A stretch of 64,000 nucleotides of DNA from Pseudomonas sp. SORT22. Its GTDB lineage: Bacteria > Pseudomonadota > Gammaproteobacteria > Pseudomonadales > Pseudomonadaceae. The stretch is from positions 2,046,501-2,110,500 of the forward strand of contig NZ_CP071007.1 in the NCBI RefSeq assembly GCF_018417635.1. The letters are read 5' to 3'. The notes under the pieces were generated by a model. It was not told where the DNA came from. It was given only the letters and a program-made list of their open reading frames with translations, and did no database searches. Made by a program: the position numbers and the translations under genes. Of this stretch, positions 27,359 to 35,847 are shown one piece after another; the stretch's first letter is position 1, and each line of letters starts with the position of its first letter.

Positions 27359-27673
27359 CTAAGGCTTGGACAAGGCCAGGTCTACCGCTGCGATCAGCTT
27401 TCCCAGGTCCTGGGAGGGCGTTTTGTGAACGACGCCGAAGAGGTAGGCACGCTGCTCGTCTTCGTCGTTCTCTTCGGCGAAGAAGGCTTTGAGTTTGATC
27501 CCCAGCACTTCGGAAAAGCTCGACAGGGCTTCCACGCTGGGAGTGTAGGTGCCGGTTTCGAAGCGACTGATGGTCTTGGGGTCAAAACCGGTTTTCTCGC
27601 CAAGTTCAGCCTGAGTGAGCCCGGCTACCTTGCGGTAACGTCTGATGGCCGAACCCAAACTTGAAATTGTCAT
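27359..27673 (-). CDS. Small XRE-family DNA-binding protein
   Basis: The 104-residue protein is mostly one HTH domain (residues 5-65: LTQAELGEKTGFDPKTISRF, then Y-T-P-S-V-E-A-L), with an acidic segment (EENDEDEQRA) and a short C-terminal helix. It lacks any toxin or phage partner, and its own terminator shows it is a single-gene unit. A 12-bp palindrome 33 bp upstream of its ATG is a likely autoregulatory site. The targets are unknown. Confidence 0.85.
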   Translation of the reverse strand: MTISSLGSAIRRYRKVAGLTQAELGEKTGFDPKTISRFETGTYTPSVEALSSFSEVLGIKLKAFFAEENDEDEQRAYLFGVVHKTPSQDLGKLIAAVDLALSKP

Positions 27674-27705
27674 CGCTTAATTCCCATTTAGAATCAAGAA
27701 CTTAA

Positions 27706-27717
27706 CGATATCTATCG
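27706..27717. promoter_or_regulatory. Palindromic operator candidate
   Basis: CGATATCTATCG has perfect 5-bp arms (CGATA/TATCG) around TC. It lies in the promoter region of the XRE gene and about 220 bp before the divergent Aer-like gene, so it may serve the XRE protein as autoregulatory site. Confidence 0.4.
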
Positions 27718-27939
27718 GCAAGAGGCAACGCCACAATTCATCACCTTTGTTTGCATAATGTGATGTAATTCGTAGAATTGATCGTTTGGACAGGTCAAAA
27801 GCCATCGAGTTTCAACCGCGCTGACCCAGCTGAGACTATTCAGCAAAGCACCCCGGTAGAAGGCTGATCTCGGTGTCGGACGAATGGTTTGGGCGCTGCG
27901 CAGGACAACCTGGCAGACCCCTGCAAATGGAGTTTTATC

Positions 27940-29505
27940 GTGCGTCTCAACATGCCGGTTACCTCGGTCGAACAGACTTTCGGCGAGGATCAACGGCTTA
28001 TTTCCGCCACCGACACTGCCAGCAATATTACCTACTGCAACGCCGAATTCGCCGCCATGAGCGGGTTCAGCCAGGCCGAGCTGATCGGTAGCCCGCACAA
28101 CCTGGTGCGCCATCCGGACATGCCGCCAGCGGTGTTTGCCCTGATGTGGCAGTACCTCAAGGCCGGCCAGAGCTGGATGGGCATCGTCAAGAACCGCTGC
28201 AAGAACGGCAACTTCTATTGGGTCAGCGCCTATGTCACGCCGATTCTCGAGGACGGCCGCCTGGTCGGCTATGAGTCGGTGCGGGTCAAGCCCACTCGCG
28301 AGCAGGTGCGCCGTGCCGAAGCACTGTATGCACGCTTGCGCGAGGGCAAGCCGGCAGTGGCGAGCGGGCGCCGGCTGGCTCAGCTCGGCCAGGTGATGAG
28401 CCTGCCCCTGGCTGCAGGCGCGCTGGCGGTGGCGGCCAACCAGGTGCTGCCGGGCTGGCCGGGCCAGGGGATCACCCTGGGCCTGTTCGCGCTGCTCGGC
28501 CTGTGGGCGCATGGCCGTCTGGGTCGTCAGTTGGGGCAGATCGTCGGGTGTTCGACGCACACCTTTGCCGACCAGATCAGCGCCCTGACCTACAGCGACC
28601 TACTGGGCCCGGCGGCGCAGTTGCAGATGATTTTGATCAGCGAAGAAGCGCGGCTGAAAACCGCGCTCACCCGCCTGAGCGACCTGGCCACACAAATGGC
28701 CGAAGCCGCCAGCGACTCCAGCCGTTTGTCGCGCAACACTGAAACGGCACTGCTGGAGCAGCGCGGCGAAACCGACATGACCGCCACCGCCATGACTGAA
28801 ATGGCCGCCTCCATCGGCGAGGTGGCCGAGCATGTGCAGCAGACCGCCGTGCAGGCGCAGACCGCCAACCAGTTGGCCGAGCAGGGCAGCCAGGTCGCCG
28901 GCACCAGTCGCGAGGCCATCCAGTTGCTGGCCACTACCGTCAGCCAGATCAACCAGGCGGTCACCCACTTGGCCGGGCAGACCCAGGACATCATGCTCGC
29001 CGCTGAAGTGATTCGCGCGATTGCCGAACAGACCAACCTGCTGGCGCTCAACGCCGCCATCGAAGCGGCCCGCGCCGGCGAGCAGGGCCGTGGCTTTGCC
29101 GTGGTCGCCGATGAGGTTCGCGCCTTGGCGGCCAAGACCCGGCACTCGACCGTGCAGATCCAGGGCATCATCGAGAACCTGCGCAGCGGCGCCGACGAGG
29201 CGGTGAGCATCGCCAGCCTCGGTATCAACGAGGCCGAGCAGGGCGTGGCCCAGGTGCTGGAGGCGCAGCGTGCCTTGCAGGGTATTCGCGCCGCGGTCGA
29301 ACGCATCAGCGACATGAGCCAGCAGATGGCCGCCGCCTCGCAAGAGCAATCCTCGGTGGCCGAAGACGTGTCCGAGCAGATCAACAAGGTTGCCAGCACC
29401 GTGCAGGCCACCGCGCTCAACGCCAATGCTGCAGCCAGCCGCGGCGCCGAACTGGAAAGCATTTCTTCGGGCCTGCGGGCCCTGGTCGAGCGTTTCAATC
29501 GCTAG
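27940..29505 (+). CDS. aer: Aer-like PAS methyl-accepting chemotaxis protein (second copy)
   Basis: From GTG 27940 (TGGAG seven bases upstream) the protein is 521 residues, identical in length to the paralogue at 5654. The PAS domain (about 18-120) has [18 protein letters not shown] and the RLISATD start; a hydrophobic pair follows at about 150-185 and a complete MCP domain with [20 protein letters not shown]. The membrane segment and linker differ most from the other copy, while PAS and signalling regions are close. It is followed 22 bp later by a PAS-GGDEF-EAL gene, the same gene order as at 5.6-9 kb. Confidence 0.92.
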   Translation: MRLNMPVTSVEQTFGEDQRLISATDTASNITYCNAEFAAMSGFSQAELIGSPHNLVRHPDMPPAVFALMWQYLKAGQSWMGIVKNRCKNGNFYWVSAYVTPILEDGRLVGYESVRVKPTREQVRRAEALYARLREGKPAVASGRRLAQLGQVMSLPLAAGALAVAANQVLPGWPGQGITLGLFALLGLWAHGRLGRQLGQIVGCSTHTFADQISALTYSDLLGPAAQLQMILISEEARLKTALTRLSDLATQMAEAASDSSRLSRNTETALLEQRGETDMTATAMTEMAASIGEVAEHVQQTAVQAQTANQLAEQGSQVAGTSREAIQLLATTVSQINQAVTHLAGQTQDIMLAAEVIRAIAEQTNLLALNAAIEAARAGEQGRGFAVVADEVRALAAKTRHSTVQIQGIIENLRSGADEAVSIASLGINEAEQGVAQVLEAQRALQGIRAAVERISDMSQQMAAASQEQSSVAEDVSEQINKVASTVQATALNANAAASRGAELESISSGLRALVERFNR

Positions 29506-29527
29506 CCACCAGGGTGCAGAGGAATTC

Positions 29528-31216
29528 ATGGACGATAATTACCGCGCGGCAGTCGATGCCGCCGCGATCTTTTCTGAAACCGACCTGAGCGGCCGGATCA
29601 CCTACGTCAACGAGCAGTTCTGCAGCATCTCCGGCTACAGCCGCGAGGAACTGCTGGGCGCCAACCACCGGATCCTCAACTCCGGCCTGCACGGGCCGGA
29701 GTTCTTCATCGGCATGTGGCGCGCGCTGGTTGCCGGGCGGGTGTGGAAGGGCGAGATCTGCAACCGCGCCAAGGACGGTTCGCTGTACTGGGTCGACAGC
29801 ACCATGGTGCCGCTGATCGACCCGGCCACGGGCAAGGTGCGCAAGTACGTTTCGATCCGCTTTGACGTCACCGAAAAACGCCAGCTGCTGCATACCCTGC
29901 AATGGCGGGTCGGCCACGACGTGCTCACCGGCCTGCCCAATCGGGCCTACCTGTCTGACCTGCTCAACCAGGCCCTGGAGTTCTCGCGCAGCGAGGACAT
30001 TCCGCTGGCGGTGTGCATGCTCGACCTGGACGGCTTCAAGGCGGTCAACGATGGCTACGGGCATGCCAGCGGCGATCTGCTGCTGGTCGAAGTGGCCACC
30101 CGGCTCAAGGGCATCCTGCGTGGCGGCGATGCCGTGGCGCGCTTGTCGGGCGACGAGTTCGTGCTGATTCTGCGCCACGTGCAAGACCCCACCCACTTGC
30201 AGGCGGCGCTCGACCGGGTGCTGACCGCGATCGCCGCGCCATACCGGATTCGCGAGCAGGAGATTCGCGTCAGCGCCAGCATCGGCGTGACCCTGTTCCC
30301 CCAGGACAACGAAGACACCGACACCCTGGTGCGCCACGCCGACCAGGCCCTGTACGTGGCCAAGCAGAGCGGGCGCAACCGCTTTCACCTGTTCGACGTG
30401 TCGCTGGACCAGGAGGTCAAGGCCACCCACCAGACCGTGGCGCGCCTGCGCCAGGCCTTGCACCAGGGTGAGCTGTGCCTGCATTACCAACCCAAGGTCA
30501 ACATGCACAGTGGCGTGGTGATCGGCTTCGAGGCGCTGCTGCGCTGGCAGCACCCGGGCAAGGGCCTGGTGCTGCCCGGCGATTTTCTGCCGCAAGTCGA
30601 ACAGACCGACTTGATCGTCGAGATTGGCGAGTGGGTGATCGACCAGGCCATGAGCCAGATGCAAAGCTGGCAGGCGCTGGACCATCAGTGGCCGGTCAGC
30701 GTCAACATCGCTGCCCGCCATGTGCAGCGTGACGACTTTGTCGAGCGCCTGCAGTTGCTGCTCGGGCGTCATCCGGACGTGGCGCCGGCGATGCTCGACC
30801 TGGAGATCGTCGAGTCGGTGGCGATCGAAAACATCCAGCGCGTCAGCCAGTGCCTGGAGGCCTGCCAGCGTTTGGGCGTGCAGTTCTCCCTGGATGATTT
30901 CGGCACCGGCTATTCGTCGCTCAGCTACCTCAAGCGCCTGCCGACGCGGACCATCAAGATCGACAAATCGTTCGTGCGCGACATCCTCCACGACCACGAC
31001 GACCTGGCCCTGACCCGCGCCGTCATCGGCCTGGCCCGGGCCTTTGGCCGCCAGGTAATCGCCGAAGGCCTGGAGACGGTAGAGCATGGCCAACTGCTGA
31101 TGGGCCTGGGTTGCGACATCGCCCAGGGCTACTGCATCGCAAGGCCGATGCCGGCCGAGCAGGTGATCGGCTGGGTTGCCGGTTACCAGCAGCCAGCGCA
31201 GTGGAAAGTCCTGTAG
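29528..31216 (+). CDS. PAS-GGDEF-EAL cyclic-di-GMP enzyme (SGDEF variant)
   Basis: From ATG 29528 (AGAGGA upstream) the protein is 562 residues. A PAS domain (about 8-125, FSETDLSGRITYVNEQF, with PAC segment RKYVSIRFDVTEKRQ) precedes a GGDEF domain (about 130-290) whose signature is S207-G-D-E-F, and an EAL domain (about 310-555) with EALLRW at 335, LEIVES, DDFGTGYSS, KIDKSFV and AEGLET. The first glycine of GGDEF is serine, which is tolerated in some active cyclases but may also mark a GTP-sensing domain; the EAL site looks intact. PAS type and sequence differ from the partner at 7229. Confidence 0.92.
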   Translation: MDDNYRAAVDAAAIFSETDLSGRITYVNEQFCSISGYSREELLGANHRILNSGLHGPEFFIGMWRALVAGRVWKGEICNRAKDGSLYWVDSTMVPLIDPATGKVRKYVSIRFDVTEKRQLLHTLQWRVGHDVLTGLPNRAYLSDLLNQALEFSRSEDIPLAVCMLDLDGFKAVNDGYGHASGDLLLVEVATRLKGILRGGDAVARLSGDEFVLILRHVQDPTHLQAALDRVLTAIAAPYRIREQEIRVSASIGVTLFPQDNEDTDTLVRHADQALYVAKQSGRNRFHLFDVSLDQEVKATHQTVARLRQALHQGELCLHYQPKVNMHSGVVIGFEALLRWQHPGKGLVLPGDFLPQVEQTDLIVEIGEWVIDQAMSQMQSWQALDHQWPVSVNIAARHVQRDDFVERLQLLLGRHPDVAPAMLDLEIVESVAIENIQRVSQCLEACQRLGVQFSLDDFGTGYSSLSYLKRLPTRTIKIDKSFVRDILHDHDDLALTRAVIGLARAFGRQVIAEGLETVEHGQLLMGLGCDIAQGYCIARPMPAEQVIGWVAGYQQPAQWKVL

Positions 31217-31228
31217 GGGCGGGCCTTC

Positions 31229-31275
31229 TGTGGGAGCGGGCCTTGCCCCGCGATCGAGCGCGCAGCGCTCGCAAT
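31229..31275. repeat. REP sequence
   Basis: TGTGGGAGCGGGCCTTGCCC CGCGAT, followed by the palindrome GAGCGCGCAGCGCTC, is a typical Pseudomonas REP. It separates the GGDEF-EAL gene from the kdp promoter. Confidence 0.8.
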
Positions 31276-31298
31276 CCAGGCCCCGCCGCATCGCGTTA

Positions 31299-31315
31299 TT
31301 TACGCATTCTTTATG
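31299..31315 (+). promoter_or_regulatory. KdpE-binding-site-like direct repeat
   Basis: TTTACG and TTTATG begin exactly 11 bp apart, about 90 bp upstream of kdpF. The E. coli KdpE site upstream of kdpFABC is the same pair of hexamers (TTTATA and TTTACA) with the same 11-bp spacing, so this is a good candidate for activation by the KdpE encoded in the same locus. Confidence 0.5.
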
Positions 31316-31404
31316 CCCGGCCCTGGCTCTCGATCTCGCCCCTTTACAGCCTCTCTACCGACAATGACCGTCAGCGGCACGTGCCGTAAGGACGGAGAGT
31401 TTTC

Positions 31405-31494
31405 ATGAGCATTCTGGACGGGGTGTCACTGCTGCTGGCAGTGGCCTTGATGATCTACCTGCTGGTCGCGCTGCTGCGCGCCGATCGGGGTTAG
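31405..31494 (+). CDS. kdpF: KdpF, small subunit of K+-transporting ATPase
   Basis: A 29-residue single-helix peptide ([20 protein letters not shown] and a short Arg-rich end) directly before kdpA. GGAGAG precedes the ATG. KdpF stabilises the KdpABC complex in the inner membrane. It is easily missed because of its length. The stop codon lies 8 bp before the kdpA start. Confidence 0.9.
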   Translation: MSILDGVSLLLAVALMIYLLVALLRADRG

Positions 31495-31502
31495 GAGCGA
31501 CC

Positions 31503-33197
31503 ATGCACAGTTACGATTACGCGTTGCTGCTGGCGTTCTTTGCGCTGGTACTGCTCCCGGCACCCTTGCTCGGGCGTTTCTATTTCAAGGTGATGGAGGG
31601 GCAGCGCACCTGGCTGTCGCCGCTGCTGGGGCCGGTCGAGCGTGGCTGCTACCGGCTCGCCGGGGTCGATGCCAGCAAAGAGCAGAGCTGGCAGCAGTAC
31701 ACCCTGGCCTTGCTGGCCTTCAACCTCGCAGGCTTTGTGGTGGTGTTCGCCGTACTGCTGTTGCAGGGCTACCTGCCGCTCAACCCGCAGCACCTGGCGG
31801 GGCAGGAGTGGTCGCTGGCGTTCAATACCGCCGTGAGCTTCGTCACCAACACCAACTGGCAGTCCTATAGCGGCGAAGCCTCGGTCAGTTACCTGAGCCA
31901 GATGCTCGGCCTGACCGTGCAGAACTTCGTCAGCGCCGCCACCGGCCTCGCCGTGCTGGTTGCCTTGTGCCGTGGTATCGCCCGCCGTTCGGCACAGACC
32001 CTGGGCAACTTCTGGGTCGACATGACCCGCGCCACGCTCTACGGCCTGCTGCCGCTGTGCCTGGTGCTGGCTTTGCTGCTGGTGTGGCAGGGCGTGCCGC
32101 AGACCTTCGCCGATTATGTTCATGCCCTGACCCTGCAAGGCGCCGACCAGACCATCCCGCTGGGCCCGGCTGCCAGCCAGATCGCGATCAAGCAACTGGG
32201 CACCAACGGCGGTGGCTTTTTCGGCGTCAACTCGGCGCACCCGTTCGAGAACCCGACGGCCTGGAGCAACCTGTTCGAGGTGGCCTCGATCATTCTCATT
32301 CCGGTGGCCCTGGTGTTTACCTTCGGCCATTACGTCAAGGACATGCGCCAGAGCCGGGCGATCATCGCCGGCATGCTCGCGCTGTTCCTGATCGGCGGCG
32401 GCACCGCGCTGTGGAGCGAGTACCAGGCCAACCCGAACCTGAGCAGCCCGCTGGTTGAACAGACCGCGCCGCTCGAAGGCAAGGAAAGCCGTTTCGGCAC
32501 CACCGCCAGCGTGCTCTGGACGGTGACCACCACCGCCGCTTCCAACGGCTCGGTGAACAACATGCACGACAGCCTCAACCCGCTCAGCGGCATGGTCGCG
32601 CTGGTCAACATGATGGTCGGCGAGGTGATCTTCGGCGGCGTCGGCGCCGGGCTCTACGGCATGCTGCTCAACGTGCTGATCGCGGTGTTCCTCGCCGGCC
32701 TGATGATCGGCCGCACCCCGGAATACCTGGGCAAGAAACTGCAGGCGCGGGAAGTGCAGTTGCTGGTGGCGACCTTGCTGGTGATGCCGGTCGGCGTGCT
32801 CGTGCTCGGCGCCCTGGCGGCCAGTTTGCCCGGCCCTGCGGCGGCGATCAGCAACCCCGGTGCCCACGGCTTCAGCCAGTTGCTGTACGCCTACACCTCG
32901 GCCAGCGCCAACAACGGTTCGGCCTTTGCCGGCCTGGGTGCCAACACCACCTTCCACAACCTGATGATCGGCCTGGGCATGCTGATTGGCCGCTTCGGCT
33001 ACATCCTGCCGGTGCTGGCCCTGGCTGGCAGCCTGGCACTGAAAAAATCCGCACCGGTGGGGCAGAACAGCTTCCCGACCCACGGCCCGCTGTTCGTCAC
33101 CTTGCTGGTGGTGACCATCCTGTTGGTCGGTGGCCTGACCTTCCTGCCGGCCCTGGCCCTGGGGCCGGTGACCGAATACCTGAGCCTGGGCTTGTGA
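31503..33197 (+). CDS. kdpA: KdpA, K+-binding channel subunit
   Basis: The 564-residue integral membrane protein has about ten helices and the four selectivity-filter-like loops of the SKT superfamily, for example [48 protein letters not shown] and [16 protein letters not shown]. It selects K+ and passes it to KdpB. TAGGAGCGACC supplies the ribosome binding site. Full length for the family. Confidence 0.97.
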   Translation: MHSYDYALLLAFFALVLLPAPLLGRFYFKVMEGQRTWLSPLLGPVERGCYRLAGVDASKEQSWQQYTLALLAFNLAGFVVVFAVLLLQGYLPLNPQHLAGQEWSLAFNTAVSFVTNTNWQSYSGEASVSYLSQMLGLTVQNFVSAATGLAVLVALCRGIARRSAQTLGNFWVDMTRATLYGLLPLCLVLALLLVWQGVPQTFADYVHALTLQGADQTIPLGPAASQIAIKQLGTNGGGFFGVNSAHPFENPTAWSNLFEVASIILIPVALVFTFGHYVKDMRQSRAIIAGMLALFLIGGGTALWSEYQANPNLSSPLVEQTAPLEGKESRFGTTASVLWTVTTTAASNGSVNNMHDSLNPLSGMVALVNMMVGEVIFGGVGAGLYGMLLNVLIAVFLAGLMIGRTPEYLGKKLQAREVQLLVATLLVMPVGVLVLGALAASLPGPAAAISNPGAHGFSQLLYAYTSASANNGSAFAGLGANTTFHNLMIGLGMLIGRFGYILPVLALAGSLALKKSAPVGQNSFPTHGPLFVTLLVVTILLVGGLTFLPALALGPVTEYLSLGL

Positions 33198-33207
33198 GGA
33201 ACAACTG

Positions 33208-35262
33208 ATGAACATGCCGATTCCTGAAGTAAAGGCGCAGGCCCCCGAGGCTGCGCGCACTACCTTTGCCGCCCTGTGGCGCCCGGCGCTGGTGCAGGCC
33301 TTCGTCAAGCTCGACCCGCGCCAGCTCAAGCGCTCGCCGGTGATGCTGGTGGTGGAACTGACCGCAATCTTCACCACCTTGCTGTGCTTCGTGCCCGACA
33401 GCCGCGTGCCGACCGCCGTGGCGGTGCAGATCGCCCTGTGGCTGTGGTTCACGGTGCTGTTTGCCAACTTCGCCGAAGCTCTCGCCGAGGGCCGTGGCAA
33501 GGCCCGCGCCGATAGTCTCAAGGCCGGCAGCCAAGGGCTCAGTGCCCGCCGCCGGACGGCCTCGGGCAGCTTCGAGATTGTCCCGGCCACCAGCCTGCGC
33601 AAGGGTGATGTGGTCAAGGTCTCGGCCGGGGAGATGATCCCTGGCGACGGCGAGGTGCTCGAAGGTATCGCCGCGGTCAACGAAGCGGCGATTACCGGTG
33701 AGTCTGCGCCGGTGATCCGCGAGTCCGGCGGTGATCGTTCGGCGGTGACCGGCAACACCCGGTTGGTCTCCGACTGGCTGCTGATCAGCATCACCAGCAA
33801 CCCCGGCGAGTCGACCCTGGACCGCATGATCGCCCTGGTCGAAGGCGCCAAGCGGCAGAAGACCCCCAACGAAATCGCCCTGGATATTCTGCTGATCGGC
33901 CTGACCCTGATCTTCCTGGTGGTGGTAGTGACCCTGCAACCGTTTGCCCATTTCGCCGGGGGCAGCATCCCTCTGGTGTTCCTCGTGGCGCTGCTGGTCA
34001 CGCTGATCCCGACCACCATCGGCGGCCTGCTGTCGGCCATCGGCATCGCCGGCATGGACCGCCTTGTGCGCCTGAACGTCATCGCCCGTTCCGGCCGTGC
34101 GGTAGAAGCGGCAGGCGACGTGCATGTGCTGATGCTCGACAAGACCGGCACCATCACCTTCGGCAACCGCCGCTGCAGCGCCCTGCATGCTGCGCCCGGC
34201 GTCACCGCCCGCGAGCTTGGCGAGGGCGCCTTGCTGGCGTCGCTGGCCGACGACACCGCCGAAGGTAAATCGATTGTCGAATACCTGCGCCAGTTGCACG
34301 ACTTCAACGAACCCAACGCCGAACAGTTCACGCCTGTAGCCTTCAGCGCCGAAACCCGGCTGTCCGGCATCGACTACCAGCAGCGTCGCTACCGCAAGGG
34401 CGCGGTGGACTCGGTGCTGGCCTTCGTCGCCATGCAGCGCCTGGAAATGCCCGCGCCCTTGGCCCGCGAAGTGGACAAGATCGCCCAGAGCGGCGGCACG
34501 CCCTTGCTGGTCTGCGCCGACAAGCGCCTGCTGGGGGTGATTCACCTCAAGGACGTGGTCAAGCCGGGCATCCGCGAGCGCTTTGCCGAACTGCGCAAGC
34601 TGGGTATTCGCACGGTGATGGTCACCGGTGACAACCCGCTGACCGCCGCCGCGATTGCCGCCGAAGCCGGGGTCGATGACGTGCTCGCCGAAGCCACCCC
34701 GGAGAAGAAACTGGCGCGCATTCGCCAGGAGCAAAACGACGGCCGCCTGGTGGCGATGTGCGGCGACGGCGCCAACGACGCCCCGGCGCTGGCCCAGGCC
34801 GATGTCGGCATGGCCATGAACGACGGTACCCAGGCCGCGCGCGAGGCGGCCAACATGGTCGACCTCGACAGCGACCCGACCAAGCTGCTGGATGTGGTCC
34901 AGGTCGGCAAGGAGCTGCTGGTGACCCGCGGCGCGCTGACCACCTTCTCGATTGCCAACGACGTGGCCAAGTACTTCGCCATCCTCCCGGCGCTGTTCGC
35001 GGCGATCTACCCGCAACTGGGCGTGCTCAACCTGATGCACCTGAGCAGCCCGCAAAGCGCGATCCTCTCGGCGATCGTCTTCAACGCCCTGATCATCGTC
35101 GTGCTGATCCCCCTGGCCCTGCGCGGGGTGCGGGTACAGGCGGCCAGCGCCGCCCACCTGCTGCGTCGCAACCTGCTGATCTATGGCCTGGGCGGGCTGA
35201 TCGTGCCGTTCGCCGGGATCAAGCTGATCGACCTGTTGCTCACCGCCCTGAAGCTGGTCTGA
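33208..35262 (+). CDS. kdpB: KdpB, P-type ATPase subunit
   Basis: The 684-residue P-type ATPase has the actuator TGES at 163-166, the phosphorylation motif DKTGTITF with D311, the nucleotide-binding KGAVD, and the hinge [18 protein letters not shown]. It couples ATP hydrolysis to K+ import through KdpA. It starts 10 bp after kdpA. All motifs are intact. Confidence 0.97.
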   Translation: MNMPIPEVKAQAPEAARTTFAALWRPALVQAFVKLDPRQLKRSPVMLVVELTAIFTTLLCFVPDSRVPTAVAVQIALWLWFTVLFANFAEALAEGRGKARADSLKAGSQGLSARRRTASGSFEIVPATSLRKGDVVKVSAGEMIPGDGEVLEGIAAVNEAAITGESAPVIRESGGDRSAVTGNTRLVSDWLLISITSNPGESTLDRMIALVEGAKRQKTPNEIALDILLIGLTLIFLVVVVTLQPFAHFAGGSIPLVFLVALLVTLIPTTIGGLLSAIGIAGMDRLVRLNVIARSGRAVEAAGDVHVLMLDKTGTITFGNRRCSALHAAPGVTARELGEGALLASLADDTAEGKSIVEYLRQLHDFNEPNAEQFTPVAFSAETRLSGIDYQQRRYRKGAVDSVLAFVAMQRLEMPAPLAREVDKIAQSGGTPLLVCADKRLLGVIHLKDVVKPGIRERFAELRKLGIRTVMVTGDNPLTAAAIAAEAGVDDVLAEATPEKKLARIRQEQNDGRLVAMCGDGANDAPALAQADVGMAMNDGTQAAREAANMVDLDSDPTKLLDVVQVGKELLVTRGALTTFSIANDVAKYFAILPALFAAIYPQLGVLNLMHLSSPQSAILSAIVFNALIIVVLIPLALRGVRVQAASAAHLLRRNLLIYGLGGLIVPFAGIKLIDLLLTALKLV

Positions 35263-35277
35263 ACCAAGGAGATGACC

Positions 35278-35838
35278 ATGACTAACCCTATTCGTCCGGC
35301 CCTGAGCCTGATCCTGTTGATGACCCTGATTACCGGCGCGGTGTACCCGCTGGTGGTCACCGGGGTGGCGCAGCTGGCCTTTCCCGAGCAGGCCAATGGC
35401 AGCCTGCTGCGCGACGGCCAGGGCCAGGTGCGTGGCTCGCAGTTGATCGCGCAACGCTTCGAGGGTGACGCCTGGTTCCAGTCGCGGCCGTCGGCCGGTG
35501 ACTACGCCACGGTATCGAGCAGCGCCAGCAACCTGGCGCCGAGCAACCCGGCGCTGGCCGAGCGGGTCAAGAGCAGCGCCGCGCAGTTGTATATCGAAGC
35601 GCAGGGGCCGGTGCCGCTGGCCTTGCTGACCACCTCCGGCAGTGGCCTCGACCCGCACCTGTCGCCGGCGGCGGTGGCTTACCAGCTGCCGCGGGTGGCG
35701 GCGGCGCGCAAGGTTGCCCCCGAGGCCTTGCAAGTACTGGTCGAGCAGTCCACCCTGCACCCCTTGATCGGCCCGCCGGTGGTCAACGTACTGGCCCTGA
35801 ACAGCGCCCTTGAGCAGCTGTCGCCGGCGTCGAAATAA
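35278..35838 (+). CDS. kdpC: KdpC, accessory subunit
   Basis: From ATG 35278 (AAGGAG seven bases upstream; an ATG at 35272 is too close to it) the protein is 186 residues. One N-terminal helix (about 8-28) is followed by a periplasmic domain with [24 protein letters not shown] and the C-terminal [14 protein letters not shown], the glutamine/SGLDPH signature of KdpC. It raises K+ affinity of the complex. Confidence 0.96.
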   Translation: MTNPIRPALSLILLMTLITGAVYPLVVTGVAQLAFPEQANGSLLRDGQGQVRGSQLIAQRFEGDAWFQSRPSAGDYATVSSSASNLAPSNPALAERVKSSAAQLYIEAQGPVPLALLTTSGSGLDPHLSPAAVAYQLPRVAAARKVAPEALQVLVEQSTLHPLIGPPVVNVLALNSALEQLSPASK

Positions 35839-35847
35839 GGACAGGCA

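Noticed and set aside
26582..27359. Several 60-145 codon frames on both strands within repeats B and C
   Set aside because: Frames are shared among repeat copies only because the DNA repeats; composition and starts are not protein-like.
31491..34370. 959-codon open frame on the minus strand opposite kdpA and kdpB
   Set aside because: Low-complexity His/Gln/Arg/Ala composition, no family signature, and exactly opposite proven kdp genes; a GC-rich codon shadow.
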